A stretch of DNA of 64,000 bases from Flavobacteriales bacterium UBA6051 (GCA_002427735.1 DIYP01000007.1:277219-341218); one strand, 5' to 3'. Positions 32,705 to 43,291 are shown, counted from the first letter of the stretch. The notes: generated by a model from the letters alone, not told the origin. Program-made: numbers and translations.

Positions 32705-35521
32705 ATGCCGAAAAATAATTCAATTAAGTCCATTCTGATCATCGGAAGCGGACCAATTGTGATAGGTCAAGCATGTGAGTTTGACTATTCTGGGTCACAA
32801 GCAGCAAGATCTTTAAGAGAAGAAGGTATTGAAGTTACCTTGATCAATTCAAATCCAGCAACAATTATGACTGATAAGGTCGTTGCGGATAATATCTATC
32901 TCAAACCACTCGAGCCAGAAAGTATCATCGAGATACTTGAGAAGCATGATATTGATGCAGTACTTCCTACAATGGGAGGACAAACAGGTTTGAACTTGTG
33001 CATCAAGTGTGAAGAGATGGGGATCTGGGATCAGTTTAATGTAGAAACGATTGGAGTAGACATCAATGCGATTGAAATTACTGAGAACCGTGAGGCTTTC
33101 AGAGATTTGATGACTGAAATTGGTGTCCCAATGGCACCGCAAGAGGCTGCGAAGTCCTTTTTAAGAGGAAAAGAAATTGCTCAGGATTTTGGCTTCCCTT
33201 TATGTGTAAGAGCTTCATATACCCTGGGAGGGGCTGGAGCTTCTATTGTACATGATCCTGCAGAGTTTGATGATTTATTGGAGCGTGGATTGCAATTATC
33301 ACCAATTCATGAGGTAATGATTGATAAGGCGCTTTTGGGGTGGAAAGAGTATGAGTTGGAGCTTTTAAGAGACAATAATGATAACGTTGTCATTATTTGT
33401 TCTATTGAGAACTTTGACCCAATGGGAATACATACAGGTGATTCTATAACTGTTGCTCCTGCTATGACCCTTTCAGATACAACATTCCAGAAAATGCGTG
33501 ATATGGCTATCCATATGATGCGTTCTATTGGGAATTTTGCCGGAGGTTGTAATGTGCAGTTTGCTGTATCCCCAGATGAGAATGAAGATATCATTGCGAT
33601 TGAAATTAATCCACGTGTATCGAGATCATCTGCGCTTGCATCAAAAGCTACAGGGTATCCAATTGCTAAGATTGCTGCGAAGCTTGCAATTGGTTATAAC
33701 TTGGATGAGCTGGATAATCAAATTACGAAGACGACTTCAGCACTGTTTGAGCCAACTTTGGACTACGTAATTGTCAAAATTCCACGTTGGAATTTCAATA
33801 AGTTCCCAGGTGCGAACAGAGAGCTTGGACTTCAGATGAAAGCAGTGGGAGAGGTTATGGGAATTGGTCGTTCTTTCCAGGAAGCATTGCAAAAAGCATG
33901 TCAATCGTTGGAAATTAACCGAAATGGATTGGGGGCCGATGGCCGTGAGTTAACAGATCAAAATAAGATTTTGGATAGCCTCGAGCATCCTAGCTGGAAT
34001 CGACTATTCCATATTTATGATGCTATCAAGTTGGGAATTCCATTTAAAACGATCATGGAGAAGACCAAGATTGACATTTGGTTCCTTCGACAAATCGAGG
34101 ATTTAATCAATCTTGAAAAGCGCATTGGAAAGTTCCATTTGGACAATCTTCCAAAAGAATTACTCTTCGAGGCAAAACAAAAAGGCTACGCCGACCGTCA
34201 GATCGCACATATTTTAAGATGTTTGGAATCTGAAGTTTATACGAAGCGTGAAGAGTTTGGAATCTCACGTGTATATAAACTGGTAGATACATGTGCTGCG
34301 GAATTTGAAGCGCAGACTCCTTATTATTATTCAACTTTCGAATACGAAAACGAAAGTACTGTCTCTGATAAAAAGAAGGTGGTGGTACTAGGTTCTGGTC
34401 CGAATAGAATAGGACAGGGAATAGAGTTTGATTACAGCTGTGTACATGGTGTATTGGCTGCTAAAGAAGCTGGTTATGAAACGGTAATGATCAATTGTAA
34501 CCCAGAAACGGTTTCAACTGATTTTGATACTGCGGACAAATTATATTTTGAACCAGTTTTTTGGGAGCATATTTACGACATCATTAAGCACGAGAAGCCT
34601 GAGGGTGTGATTGTTCAGTTGGGAGGACAAACAGCGCTAAAACTCGCCGAAAAGCTCGAGCGATATGGTATTAAAATCATGGGGACAAGCTATGAGGCAC
34701 TGGATATTGCTGAAGATAGAGGTCGTTTCTCAAAGGTTCTTGAAGATAATGGAATACCATTCCCTAAATATGGAGTTGTTGAGAGTGCAGAGCAGGCTTT
34801 GGAATTAGCAGATGATCTTGGTTTCCCATTGCTTGTGCGTCCGTCTTATGTATTGGGTGGACAAAAAATGAAAATTGTAATCAACAAAGAAGAACTGGAA
34901 CATCATGTTGTCGATATCTTACGCGATATGGGTGATAATCAAATTCTTCTTGATCATTTCCTCGGAGGAGCGATCGAAGCGGAAGCGGATGCTATTTGTG
35001 ATGGAGAAGACGTATATATCATTGGTGTGATGCAGCACATTGAACCTGCGGGTATTCATTCTGGAGATTCTTATGCTGTGCTTCCTCCTTACAATTTGGG
35101 AGACTTTGTGATGCAGCAAATCGAAGATATTACAAAGAAGATTGCGGTTGAATTGAAAACGGTTGGCTTGATCAATATTCAATTTGCGGTAAAGGATGAT
35201 ATCGTATATGTTATCGAGGCAAACCCAAGAGCTTCAAGAACGGTGCCTTTCATTGCAAAAGCATATGATGAGCCGTATGTGAACTATGCGGCAAAAGTTA
35301 TGTTGGGAGATAAGAAGGTGAAAGATTTTAATTTCCAGCCGAAAAAGAATGGTTACGCAATTAAAATTCCTGTATTCTCATATGAAAAGTTTCCAGAGGT
35401 GAAAAAGGAGCTTGGACCTGAGATGAAATCTACAGGAGAGGCAATTCGATTCATTGACTCTTTAAAGGACCCATTCTTTATGAAGATTTTCTCAGAAAGA
35501 AACATGCACTTGTCGCGCTAA
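32705..35521 (+). CDS. carB: Carbamoyl-phosphate synthase large subunit, no MGS domain
   Basis: A 938-residue synthetase making carbamoyl phosphate for pyrimidines and arginine. The duplicated halves are clear: SILIIGSGPIVIGQACEFDYSG at the start and VVVLGSGPNRIGQGIEFDYSCVHG in the middle, each followed by an ATP-grasp domain. E. coli CarB has about 1073 residues; here the protein stops after the second ATP-grasp part (FSERNMHLSR), so the C-terminal MGS-like allosteric domain is absent. Its stop overlaps the DUF4834 start by one base. No carA in the window. Confidence 0.95.
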   Translation: MPKNNSIKSILIIGSGPIVIGQACEFDYSGSQAARSLREEGIEVTLINSNPATIMTDKVVADNIYLKPLEPESIIEILEKHDIDAVLPTMGGQTGLNLCIKCEEMGIWDQFNVETIGVDINAIEITENREAFRDLMTEIGVPMAPQEAAKSFLRGKEIAQDFGFPLCVRASYTLGGAGASIVHDPAEFDDLLERGLQLSPIHEVMIDKALLGWKEYELELLRDNNDNVVIICSIENFDPMGIHTGDSITVAPAMTLSDTTFQKMRDMAIHMMRSIGNFAGGCNVQFAVSPDENEDIIAIEINPRVSRSSALASKATGYPIAKIAAKLAIGYNLDELDNQITKTTSALFEPTLDYVIVKIPRWNFNKFPGANRELGLQMKAVGEVMGIGRSFQEALQKACQSLEINRNGLGADGRELTDQNKILDSLEHPSWNRLFHIYDAIKLGIPFKTIMEKTKIDIWFLRQIEDLINLEKRIGKFHLDNLPKELLFEAKQKGYADRQIAHILRCLESEVYTKREEFGISRVYKLVDTCAAEFEAQTPYYYSTFEYENESTVSDKKKVVVLGSGPNRIGQGIEFDYSCVHGVLAAKEAGYETVMINCNPETVSTDFDTADKLYFEPVFWEHIYDIIKHEKPEGVIVQLGGQTALKLAEKLERYGIKIMGTSYEALDIAEDRGRFSKVLEDNGIPFPKYGVVESAEQALELADDLGFPLLVRPSYVLGGQKMKIVINKEELEHHVVDILRDMGDNQILLDHFLGGAIEAEADAICDGEDVYIIGVMQHIEPAGIHSGDSYAVLPPYNLGDFVMQQIEDITKKIAVELKTVGLINIQFAVKDDIVYVIEANPRASRTVPFIAKAYDEPYVNYAAKVMLGDKKVKDFNFQPKKNGYAIKIPVFSYEKFPEVKKELGPEMKSTGEAIRFIDSLKDPFFMKIFSERNMHLSR

Positions 35522-35772
35522 TGGTTACGGCAAGCATAACTGGATTGATACGCACCCTGGCTATTATTGTCGGGGTGTTTGTTTTATTACGTTTTCTAGG
35601 GCAATTAATGAATGCTAAACGAAACATGGAGGAGGAACGAGCGATGAATGAGCGTCAACGAAAATTTAATGAGGCGAAGAGAAAAACCGCTCAAAACCTT
35701 GGAAGAACAAACGTCTTGAAAAAGACAGACTCAAGTAATGCTGAAGATGTTGACTACGAAGAAGTCGAATAA
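35521..35772 (+). CDS. DUF4834-like small membrane protein
   Basis: An 83-residue protein: one N-terminal membrane helix (about residues 5-29, ITGLIRTLAIIVGVFVLLRFLGQL), then a very charged cytosolic tail rich in Glu, Arg and Lys with an acidic end (EDVDYEEVE). This matches the Bacteroidota family DUF4834, often found between metabolic genes and YfhO. Translationally coupled to carB (TAATG). Function unknown. Confidence 0.75.
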   Translation: MVTASITGLIRTLAIIVGVFVLLRFLGQLMNAKRNMEEERAMNERQRKFNEAKRKTAQNLGRTNVLKKTDSSNAEDVDYEEVE

Positions 35773-35879
35773 TGGGTCATTTTCATCGCTCTATTTTTAA
35801 TCTCTTTTCCTGAAAAACTACATTTTGATTATCTTCATGCCTTTGTAGCTTTTTGTGGCTTAACCTGATATTTATAAAC

Positions 35880-38861
35880 ATGAATAACTTCTTTTCTAAA
35901 AACTGGATGCACTTTGCGATTTTGGCTGTTTTCGTTGTCACAACGATCATTTACTTTTCGCCTCAATTCGATGATCATGGCCTTAAACAGCATGATATTG
36001 AGATGTTCAAGGGGATGGCAAATGAGATAGTGCATCACAGAGAAGAAACAGGAGAAGAACCACTTTGGACGAACTCAATGTTTGGAGGTATGCCGGCAAC
36101 GCAGATTTCTGTTCGTCACAAAGGAAATTTTGTTAAATCGATAATAACCGGAGCCCTCACCATATTTCCCGGAGCTGCAGGGACCTTCTTTCTACACTTA
36201 ATTTGTTTCTATATTTTGGCATTGTTCCTAAGAATAAAGCCAATAATTGGAGCGTTAGGAGCTTTTGCCTTTGCCTTTGCGAGTTATGAAATTATCATCA
36301 TGCAGGCAGGACACAACTCGAAAGCGCTAGCCGTTGCTTTCCTGCCAGCGGTTCTTGGTGCCTTCATTTATGCGTTTAGGAAAAATTGGAAATGGGGAGC
36401 AGTATTATCTGCGCTATTCATGGCGATGGAGCTTTCTATGAATCACTTTCAGGTTACCTATTATCTTGGGATTTTGTTATTCTTCCTAGGTATTTATTTC
36501 TTTTTTAATGCGCTCAAGAAGAAGGAGATAAAGAAGTTTGGGTTTGCAACAGGTGGGGTCATTCTGGGGTATGCGTTAGCGCTTTTCATGAACTATGGAA
36601 ATATTAAAATGACCAATGATTATGCGAAGGATACCATACGTGGTGGAAATGATGTGACCATCGGAACGGATGGTAACCCGTCTACAATAGCGACCAGTGG
36701 TCTTGATAAAGAGTATATTACACAGTGGAGTTATGGTGTTGGAGAGTCATTTACTTTGATTTCTCCATATGTAAAAGGATCGCATTCTGCATCCGTCGGC
36801 AGTACTCCTTTTGCTGAGTTAGCAGAGAATTCCGATTTACCGAGGAGCAGTTTGAATGAAGTAATGAATCTTCCATTGTATTGGGGGGAGCAACCGATTA
36901 CATCCGGGCCAGTATACGTTGGTGTCATTGTCATATTTCTTGCCTTCCTGGGACTGGTCTTCATGAAGGACAGGATTAAATGGGTGTTTTTTGGTGTAGC
37001 GGTTTTAGCACTTATGCTCTCATGGGGAAAGAATTTTATGGGCCTTACGGACTTCTTCATTGATTATGTCCCCGGTTACAATAAATTCAGAACCGTAACG
37101 ATTGTGTTAGTCCTCGTAGAGCTGTGTTTACCAGTTATTGGTGTGTTGTTACTTCAACGTCTCTACGACCAACGTGAAGAATTGAAGGCACGAAAAACTA
37201 CTTTTTTGATTGCTTCTGGTGCATTCTTCGTTTTCATTCTTGGTGTGAAAATGGTTGGATTAGGAGATAATTATTCTGCTTCTGGAGATGATCGAATCAT
37301 TGGAAACTATCGAAGCGGTATGATGGATCAAATCACAGGAATGGATCCAGCCGTTTTATTGCAGCAGTATAGAATAGATATCAATAATGAGCAACAAGTG
37401 CAGGAGTTCATTAATCTTCAGATGGAACCTATTGAATCAAACTTTGATGATTTAAGAGTTTTTCGTGCTGAAGTTTTTAGCATGTCAATGAACCGAACCT
37501 TAATCTTTGCATTTCTCGGAATAGGAGTGATGGCATTGTTCTTCTTTACGAGCATTCCTTCGCCATATATTGTTGGTGGACTGCTTGTTTTAGTTTTGAT
37601 TGACTTGGTGCCTGTAGCTCGTATTTATTTGGGTACTGAAGAAGATGCAAGAGGGAATTATGTGCATTGGGCTCCGAAGTCAGATAGTGATTATCCGTTG
37701 AGTTCGACCCCAGCAGATATTGAGATTTTGAATAATGAGTTGAAGGAAAATCCTGAGCTTGGTCAGATTATTTTGAGCGGTGAAGCCAAAGGTAAAAAGA
37801 AGGCAGATGAGTTAGAATACACTGGTACGGCGAAACGTAGACTTATCGATTCGTACAAGTTTGCGGCCCTTAATCGTGCGACAAACTATCGCGTTTTTGA
37901 TTACAACGGAGGCTGGGGAAGTTCACGAGCATCTTATTTCCATAAATCTTTAGGAGGTTATCACGGCGCCAAATTGAGAAACATTCAAAACTTGTTTGAA
38001 TTCCACATTTCTAATTCTAATAGCAAGGTTTTAAATATGTTGAATGTGAAATATTTCATTCAAGGTGAAAATATGCGCTTGAACAATGATGCGATGGGGA
38101 ACGCTTGGCTTGTTCAAGAGGTTCGCGAGGTTCCGATTGCTAATGATGAAATTCGTGCTCTTGGTAAGGTTTTCCATTTGGAAAACTTGGCTGAAGGCAA
38201 GATGATTGTCAATGATTTTGAAAAGAAAAAAGCGGACGTTTATGGAGGAGAGTATATGAAGTATGTTCTTCCAAATGGCGATTCGCTTGATATTCCGCTG
38301 TCAAACGGTTTATCTAAGGGACTAAAAGCACTCTTCGTAATGGATGTGAATGGAACGACGAACCTTGTTCCGGAAGCGACGATGCAAATGGATACAGCGA
38401 ATTCTTTTGCTCGCATGGTGTCTATTGAAGTGACCGAAGATTTTTACCCTGAAAGAGAAGCGGTTATGCTGGCATCGGAAGCGGCAAAGTTGACGAAGAA
38501 AAAATATTCAGGTGAGGGGACGGTTGAAATGAAATCATATGCTCCGAATGAGATTGTTTATCAGGCAAATGTCAAGGGAGATCAACTTGTGGTATTCTCA
38601 GAGATATATTATAAGGATGGTTGGAAAGCATACGTTGATGGCAAGGAACAGGAAATCCTGAAGGTGAACTATCTATTACGCGGCCTTGAGTTAAAGCCAG
38701 GTCAACATAAGGTAGAATTCAAATTTGATTTGCCATCTTATCACACATCAGGTAAGCTTGCATACACTGGTTCCATTATTTTAATCCTTTTAATTGGTGG
38801 AATGTTATTCCTGGAGTACAAAAAACGAAAAGCAGGACAAGAAGATAAAGAAGCGGCTTAA
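35880..38861 (+). CDS. YfhO-family polytopic membrane protein
   Basis: A 993-residue membrane protein of the YfhO family, which resembles GT-C glycosyltransferases. It starts at MNNFFSKNWMHFAIL (an upstream frame start at 35853 would add nine residues). About a dozen helices lie in residues 1-560; a loop after the first helix holds DHGLKQHDIEMFKGMANE. A long soluble part (about 590-960) and a final helix follow. In Firmicutes YfhO is linked to glycosylation of lipoteichoic acid; in Bacteroidota the role is unknown. The stop codon touches that of the convergent glycosyltransferase (TTAATTAA). Confidence 0.85.
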   Translation: MNNFFSKNWMHFAILAVFVVTTIIYFSPQFDDHGLKQHDIEMFKGMANEIVHHREETGEEPLWTNSMFGGMPATQISVRHKGNFVKSIITGALTIFPGAAGTFFLHLICFYILALFLRIKPIIGALGAFAFAFASYEIIIMQAGHNSKALAVAFLPAVLGAFIYAFRKNWKWGAVLSALFMAMELSMNHFQVTYYLGILLFFLGIYFFFNALKKKEIKKFGFATGGVILGYALALFMNYGNIKMTNDYAKDTIRGGNDVTIGTDGNPSTIATSGLDKEYITQWSYGVGESFTLISPYVKGSHSASVGSTPFAELAENSDLPRSSLNEVMNLPLYWGEQPITSGPVYVGVIVIFLAFLGLVFMKDRIKWVFFGVAVLALMLSWGKNFMGLTDFFIDYVPGYNKFRTVTIVLVLVELCLPVIGVLLLQRLYDQREELKARKTTFLIASGAFFVFILGVKMVGLGDNYSASGDDRIIGNYRSGMMDQITGMDPAVLLQQYRIDINNEQQVQEFINLQMEPIESNFDDLRVFRAEVFSMSMNRTLIFAFLGIGVMALFFFTSIPSPYIVGGLLVLVLIDLVPVARIYLGTEEDARGNYVHWAPKSDSDYPLSSTPADIEILNNELKENPELGQIILSGEAKGKKKADELEYTGTAKRRLIDSYKFAALNRATNYRVFDYNGGWGSSRASYFHKSLGGYHGAKLRNIQNLFEFHISNSNSKVLNMLNVKYFIQGENMRLNNDAMGNAWLVQEVREVPIANDEIRALGKVFHLENLAEGKMIVNDFEKKKADVYGGEYMKYVLPNGDSLDIPLSNGLSKGLKALFVMDVNGTTNLVPEATMQMDTANSFARMVSIEVTEDFYPEREAVMLASEAAKLTKKKYSGEGTVEMKSYAPNEIVYQANVKGDQLVVFSEIYYKDGWKAYVDGKEQEILKVNYLLRGLELKPGQHKVEFKFDLPSYHTSGKLAYTGSIILILLIGGMLFLEYKKRKAGQEDKEAA

Positions 38862-40652
38862 TTAAAGGGATTCAATGTATTCCACGTACCTTTTAGCTGT
38901 TTCGCCGTCTATGATGTGAGTATTTGCCTTTACAAACGAGGAAACACCTGGCTCGGGAGCAAAATTGCTTTCTTTTATGTGATGAATTAATTGAAATAGC
39001 TCATCACGATTAGTGGCTTGTCTAGCTATACTTTTTGCATGGTAGTGGCTTAAATCGTCCTGAAAGTAGTCAATTGTTATCAGTGATTTTCCGAATGAAA
39101 CGGCTTCTGCACCAACAGTGGAATAACACGTAATATGCAAAGCACTTTTTGCCAATAGTTCATAAAGGTCAACTTCTTTTCCCAAGAGCAAAATTTTGTC
39201 ATTTTTAGTGAGAAGTGCTTCATAAAAAGCCTTTTCTTCCAGTGGATGAAGTTTGATTACAAACTGTAAATCTTCAAATTTTCTTGCTGCTTCAATAACG
39301 TCTTCGGCAGCTTGAGTTCTCAAACGTTGATCAGGCTGCGGTTGAGAAGAAAAAACAACGATGGGTTTATTGTTGCTGATTCCAGGAATCGTGATTTGAT
39401 CTACATTGGAAAGAATATCATATTGAATATCTGTCCTGAGTTGACCTAAAACGATACTGTTTTGTTCAGTATAACAGCTTTTTTCTGTCAAAACTCTTTG
39501 CGAATTCTTCCCCCAAAGTATCGTTTGGTCCGGCGCAACATGATAATTCCGCTCGTGGTCTCCATACATGTATGAAATATTCATTGGAGTGATGGCACCA
39601 TGTTGAACCCCTATGGTCTTAACTCCTGATCTGCGAGCTCCATCAAGAACACTGCGTTCATTTGAACTGTGTTCAGATATGGTCGTTATTGTTTTCACCT
39701 TTCCCTTCTTGAAAAAGGAACGAAAGCAGATGTATTGAATTAGGTAAAGCTTTGAAGATTCCTTCAGAGAGATGAATTCATCAATGAAAAGCCTCTGCAC
39801 AGGTGACATCTCGGCTTTGAACTCATTTTTTCTGTTAGTGAGATTCCGAAGAAAATCGGATGCTTTTTTGATCTCGACATAGTTTTTAATTATGCCCATA
39901 CAAAGCACTGACTCGCTATTGATTTGCAAAAAAGATGTGTCAGGAACATTCTTATCCTTGTTCCACCCTGGGAGCCCAGCTTCCATTTTCGGAAACGTAT
40001 TTAAGCGAAGAATTGCCCATTCTTCTGAGTTCCCCTCACGCAAAAGATGGCCATAATATGGATTGTACTCGCCTTCTTTCTGAATGTGCTTCCCATTAAA
40101 CACAACAATATGCTTGCGCTTTCTTAAGCTATTTAATTTAGTAATACCGCTTAAACTTCTTATGGCAAACTTAATTGCAAAGGACACTATGGTCAACTTT
40201 GAAACCTTTTTCGCTTTCATCTCAATAGGAGATTGAATACAAGCTACTCTTTCGTTCGCAACAAAATATTCAATTACCCTTGGATCATTAGTGTAGGCAT
40301 TTACCGGCTGTGAATCTTTAAGAAACTCCTCAATTGTTCTAATGATGTAGAAGCTTTCGCGTAAAGTATAATAAATCCGGAAACGATGATAGTACCATAG
40401 AAACACTCCTTGATAGCTTAACGTATCAATTATCGATTTCCCTTCAAACTGAAAAGAGGCAAAGTCAATGATTTCCTTAAAGATGTCTTCATTGACCTGC
40501 TTTTTAGTATCAGAATTAAAATCCTGATGATCAACGTTTTTCAATGAAGAAGGGTTCTTGAAATCAATAGATTCAAAAGAAGATTGGGAAACGACCGACC
40601 ATTCACTTTCTTCGAGGTTCCGGAAAATAAGGTTGACGTGTTTTTCTTCCAT
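38862..40652 (-). CDS. Large GT-B-like glycosyltransferase, surface polysaccharide type
   Basis: A 596-residue cytosolic protein with no membrane segments. The C-terminal half has features of CDP-glycerol/capsule-type GT-B enzymes: GVQHGAITP (about residue 348), FVIKLHPLEEKA (about 466) and HITCYSTVGAEAVSFGKSLITIDYF (about 505-530). The N-terminal ~300 residues are not recognised. Its place beside the flippase and nonulosonate genes makes it a candidate transferase for the nonulosonic acid; this is inference. Divergent from the flippase across 92 bases. Confidence 0.65.
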   Translation of the reverse strand: MEEKHVNLIFRNLEESEWSVVSQSSFESIDFKNPSSLKNVDHQDFNSDTKKQVNEDIFKEIIDFASFQFEGKSIIDTLSYQGVFLWYYHRFRIYYTLRESFYIIRTIEEFLKDSQPVNAYTNDPRVIEYFVANERVACIQSPIEMKAKKVSKLTIVSFAIKFAIRSLSGITKLNSLRKRKHIVVFNGKHIQKEGEYNPYYGHLLREGNSEEWAILRLNTFPKMEAGLPGWNKDKNVPDTSFLQINSESVLCMGIIKNYVEIKKASDFLRNLTNRKNEFKAEMSPVQRLFIDEFISLKESSKLYLIQYICFRSFFKKGKVKTITTISEHSSNERSVLDGARRSGVKTIGVQHGAITPMNISYMYGDHERNYHVAPDQTILWGKNSQRVLTEKSCYTEQNSIVLGQLRTDIQYDILSNVDQITIPGISNNKPIVVFSSQPQPDQRLRTQAAEDVIEAARKFEDLQFVIKLHPLEEKAFYEALLTKNDKILLLGKEVDLYELLAKSALHITCYSTVGAEAVSFGKSLITIDYFQDDLSHYHAKSIARQATNRDELFQLIHHIKESNFAPEPGVSSFVKANTHIIDGETAKRYVEYIESL

Positions 40653-40744
40653 TGCGCTATGTGCGAAAATAGAAAAATAGAATGAGAATAAAATCGTTTG
40701 TGGTTTACGTGATATATAAAATTGAGTAGTTTTATCGATAACAA

Positions 40745-42229
40745 ATGGGGGTAATAGAAAAAGACGCGGCCAGAACCATGATAATCTCGTATTTGGGATT
40801 GTTTTTGGGGTATTTAAATAAAGGCGTCCTTTTCATATTGATTCTCTCTGTTGAAGAAATAGGTTTGATTAACCTATTGGTAGCCGTAGGGATGTTGTTT
40901 GCTCAGCTTTCTAATCTAGGTACCATTAATAGCTTTCTTCGTTTCTTCCCTTACTTTCGTGATAAGGACAAGTATCATCATGGTTTTCCGCAGTTAATTA
41001 TAACAATAGCAACCGTCGGTTTGCTTCTTACAACGATAGCAAGTTTGTTGTTTTATAATGAGATAAGTACTTTTTATAACAAACGTTCTGCGCTTTTTGT
41101 AGCATATTATTTCTGGGTTATTCCGATTGGCATTGGGCATTTATTGTTTCTACTGCTGGAAACGTACCTGAGAAGTGTTTTTAAAAATGTCTTTGCCGTA
41201 TTTGCCAGAGATGTTTTACTTCGTCTTCTTGTTACCGTCTCACTATTGCTCTACTGGTTCGACTTAATAAGCTTTGATTGGTTTGTGGTGTATAATAGTC
41301 TGGTCTATGTGATTCCATTTTTTATTCTCCTGATTTATACCATTCGTTATGGAGAATTGACTAAATGGAATGCAAAAATTAGCGTTCGACCCAGATTTAG
41401 AAAGATCATCTTTAATTATTCGCTGTTCAATTATGCGAATACCCTTGGAGCAACATTCGTTATGACGCTTGATGCTATGATGATTACAGCTTTTCTTGGA
41501 CTGGAGGCTACAGGTGTATATACAACCATACTTTTCCTGGCGAGTGCACTTCAGGTACCTTATCGATCTTTGATGCGAGTAGCCGTTCCATTCGTACCGG
41601 TCTATTTGAAAGGTCGAAAGATGCGAGAACTGGAAAAACTTTATAAAGATGTCAGTTCGATTAGCCTTGCTGTAAGTTTATTCATGTTCTTGATGGTTTG
41701 GGTCAACCGCGTAGAATTGTTTGATATACTCCCCGAAGATTTCGCGGAGGGTGTGTGGGTTTTCCTCTTTATTATGATTGGCCGTATAGTAGATATGTTC
41801 TTCGGAATAAATGGGAATATACTTAGTACTTCCAAACACTACAAGGTTGATATCCTATTTACACTTTTTCTGATAGGTATAATCTTCGGGTTAAATTATT
41901 GGCTGATCCCTGAATTCGGAATCGCTGGTGCTGCAATTGCTACGACTGTTGGCTTGGTAGGTTACAACATTATGCGATTGACTTATGTTTGGTGGAAGTT
42001 CGATATTCATCCTTTCCGAATCAAAAACAGTTATACCATTGTTTTCTTTGGTATAGCATTGATTGTGACTGAGTACCTTCCATCCATCTTTGATCACATG
42101 GTTTTATCAATCGGATTGAACGTCTTGCTTATCGCACTGCTTTATCTAGTGCCTCTTTATTTCTTTAAGGCAGATGAACGATTGAATGGTTTTGTAATAA
42201 AATTTGTCAGGAGGCTAGGGGTGAAGTGA
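40745..42229 (+). CDS. Wzx-like oligosaccharide flippase
   Basis: A 494-residue polytopic protein of the MOP/PST superfamily with roughly 12-14 helices. It moves undecaprenyl-linked oligosaccharides across the inner membrane. The N-terminus (ARTMIISYLGLFLGYLNKGVLFILIL), charged central part (LMRVAVPFVPVYLKGRKMRELEKLYKDVS) and the late GIAGAAIATTVG match flippases of O-antigen/capsule loci. It is opposite in strand to the nonulosonate genes but adjacent. No Wzy polymerase is visible. Confidence 0.85.
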   Translation: MGVIEKDAARTMIISYLGLFLGYLNKGVLFILILSVEEIGLINLLVAVGMLFAQLSNLGTINSFLRFFPYFRDKDKYHHGFPQLIITIATVGLLLTTIASLLFYNEISTFYNKRSALFVAYYFWVIPIGIGHLLFLLLETYLRSVFKNVFAVFARDVLLRLLVTVSLLLYWFDLISFDWFVVYNSLVYVIPFFILLIYTIRYGELTKWNAKISVRPRFRKIIFNYSLFNYANTLGATFVMTLDAMMITAFLGLEATGVYTTILFLASALQVPYRSLMRVAVPFVPVYLKGRKMRELEKLYKDVSSISLAVSLFMFLMVWVNRVELFDILPEDFAEGVWVFLFIMIGRIVDMFFGINGNILSTSKHYKVDILFTLFLIGIIFGLNYWLIPEFGIAGAAIATTVGLVGYNIMRLTYVWWKFDIHPFRIKNSYTIVFFGIALIVTEYLPSIFDHMVLSIGLNVLLIALLYLVPLYFFKADERLNGFVIKFVRRLGVK

Positions 42230-42248
42230 ACCAATAATGGAACTCCTG

Positions 42249-43283
42249 CTATTTATCATTTGAGCCTAGTTTCTCATTAGCACGATAATAATCTTCTTTT
42301 TGTCCAATATCCAGCCAATAATCAGACATCTTAAATCCTGCTACTTTCAAATTCTCTTTGATACACTCTTCAAATAGACTGGGCATATCATAATACTGAT
42401 TTTTCGGGATCATATTGATAGCTTCAGGGCTCAGTATGTATATGCCCGCATTGACCCAAAAAGTTTGAAGTGGTTTCTCAGAAATATCCATTATGTTACC
42501 CTGATCGTCTGTACTAATTGTTGCGTAAGGAATCTGATAAGAGTCTTCTTTAATGCACATTGAAGCTATTGCTTTAGAATCGATATGGAAATCCAAAAAA
42601 TGTACGTAATTAACTGATGTGAGAATATCAGCATTAATCACAAAGACGGGCGCTTCAATGTTTTCCTTAATGAGTCCAAGAGCGCCAGCCGTGCCTAATT
42701 TTTTTTCTTCTCGGGTATAACTGATGTTGATCCCCATTTGACTTCCATCACCAAAATAATCTTCGATCACTTCGGATAAATGATTAACACAAAGAATAAA
42801 GTTTCTGAATCCATGTTCTATGAACCCTTCAATTAAATGCTGCAGCATTGGCTTGTTACCAACAGGTAGCATTGGTTTAGGAGTACTTTGCGTTAAAGAT
42901 CCCAGTCTACTTCCCAAGCCTCCTGCCATGATGACTACTTTGTTCGGATATGAGGCAAATTGTATGGCGTCGAGAATCAATACTTCTACGAGCTTGTTTT
43001 CCTCGTCTAGAAGCGGCAGTTGTCTTCTATGAATGGATCTGAGGTAATTGATTGCCTCGCTTTTAGGAGCAGAAGCACTAAAGCAAGCAGGTTTCTTATT
43101 AATTATCTCGTGAATATCGGAAGTGCCATTTAGAATTGCACGACGAATATCTCCATCCGTAATGATACCGGTCAAATATCTTTCTTCATCGATGATTGCC
43201 AGAAAACCACATCCAAATTGGTCAAGCGCTCTAATAAGATCCTTAAAGGTTGTGTCTTCTTTTAAAATATATGTGTAGTCCAT
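42249..43283 (-). CDS. CBS-domain nucleotidyltransferase (PtmE-like)
   Basis: A 344-residue fusion of two CBS domains (about 1-112) and a sugar-1-phosphate nucleotidyltransferase (MAGGLGSRLGSLTQSTPKPMLP at 119-140, followed by NKPMLQHLIEGF). The same architecture is known for C. jejuni PtmE, which makes GDP-glucosamine for legionaminic acid. Here it is last in the minus-strand run, 8 bases after the second synthase. The nucleotide (GTP or other) cannot be read from sequence. Confidence 0.85.
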   Translation of the reverse strand: MDYTYILKEDTTFKDLIRALDQFGCGFLAIIDEERYLTGIITDGDIRRAILNGTSDIHEIINKKPACFSASAPKSEAINYLRSIHRRQLPLLDEENKLVEVLILDAIQFASYPNKVVIMAGGLGSRLGSLTQSTPKPMLPVGNKPMLQHLIEGFIEHGFRNFILCVNHLSEVIEDYFGDGSQMGINISYTREEKKLGTAGALGLIKENIEAPVFVINADILTSVNYVHFLDFHIDSKAIASMCIKEDSYQIPYATISTDDQGNIMDISEKPLQTFWVNAGIYILSPEAINMIPKNQYYDMPSLFEECIKENLKVAGFKMSDYWLDIGQKEDYYRANEKLGSNDK

Positions 43284-43291
43284 ATTTGTTT

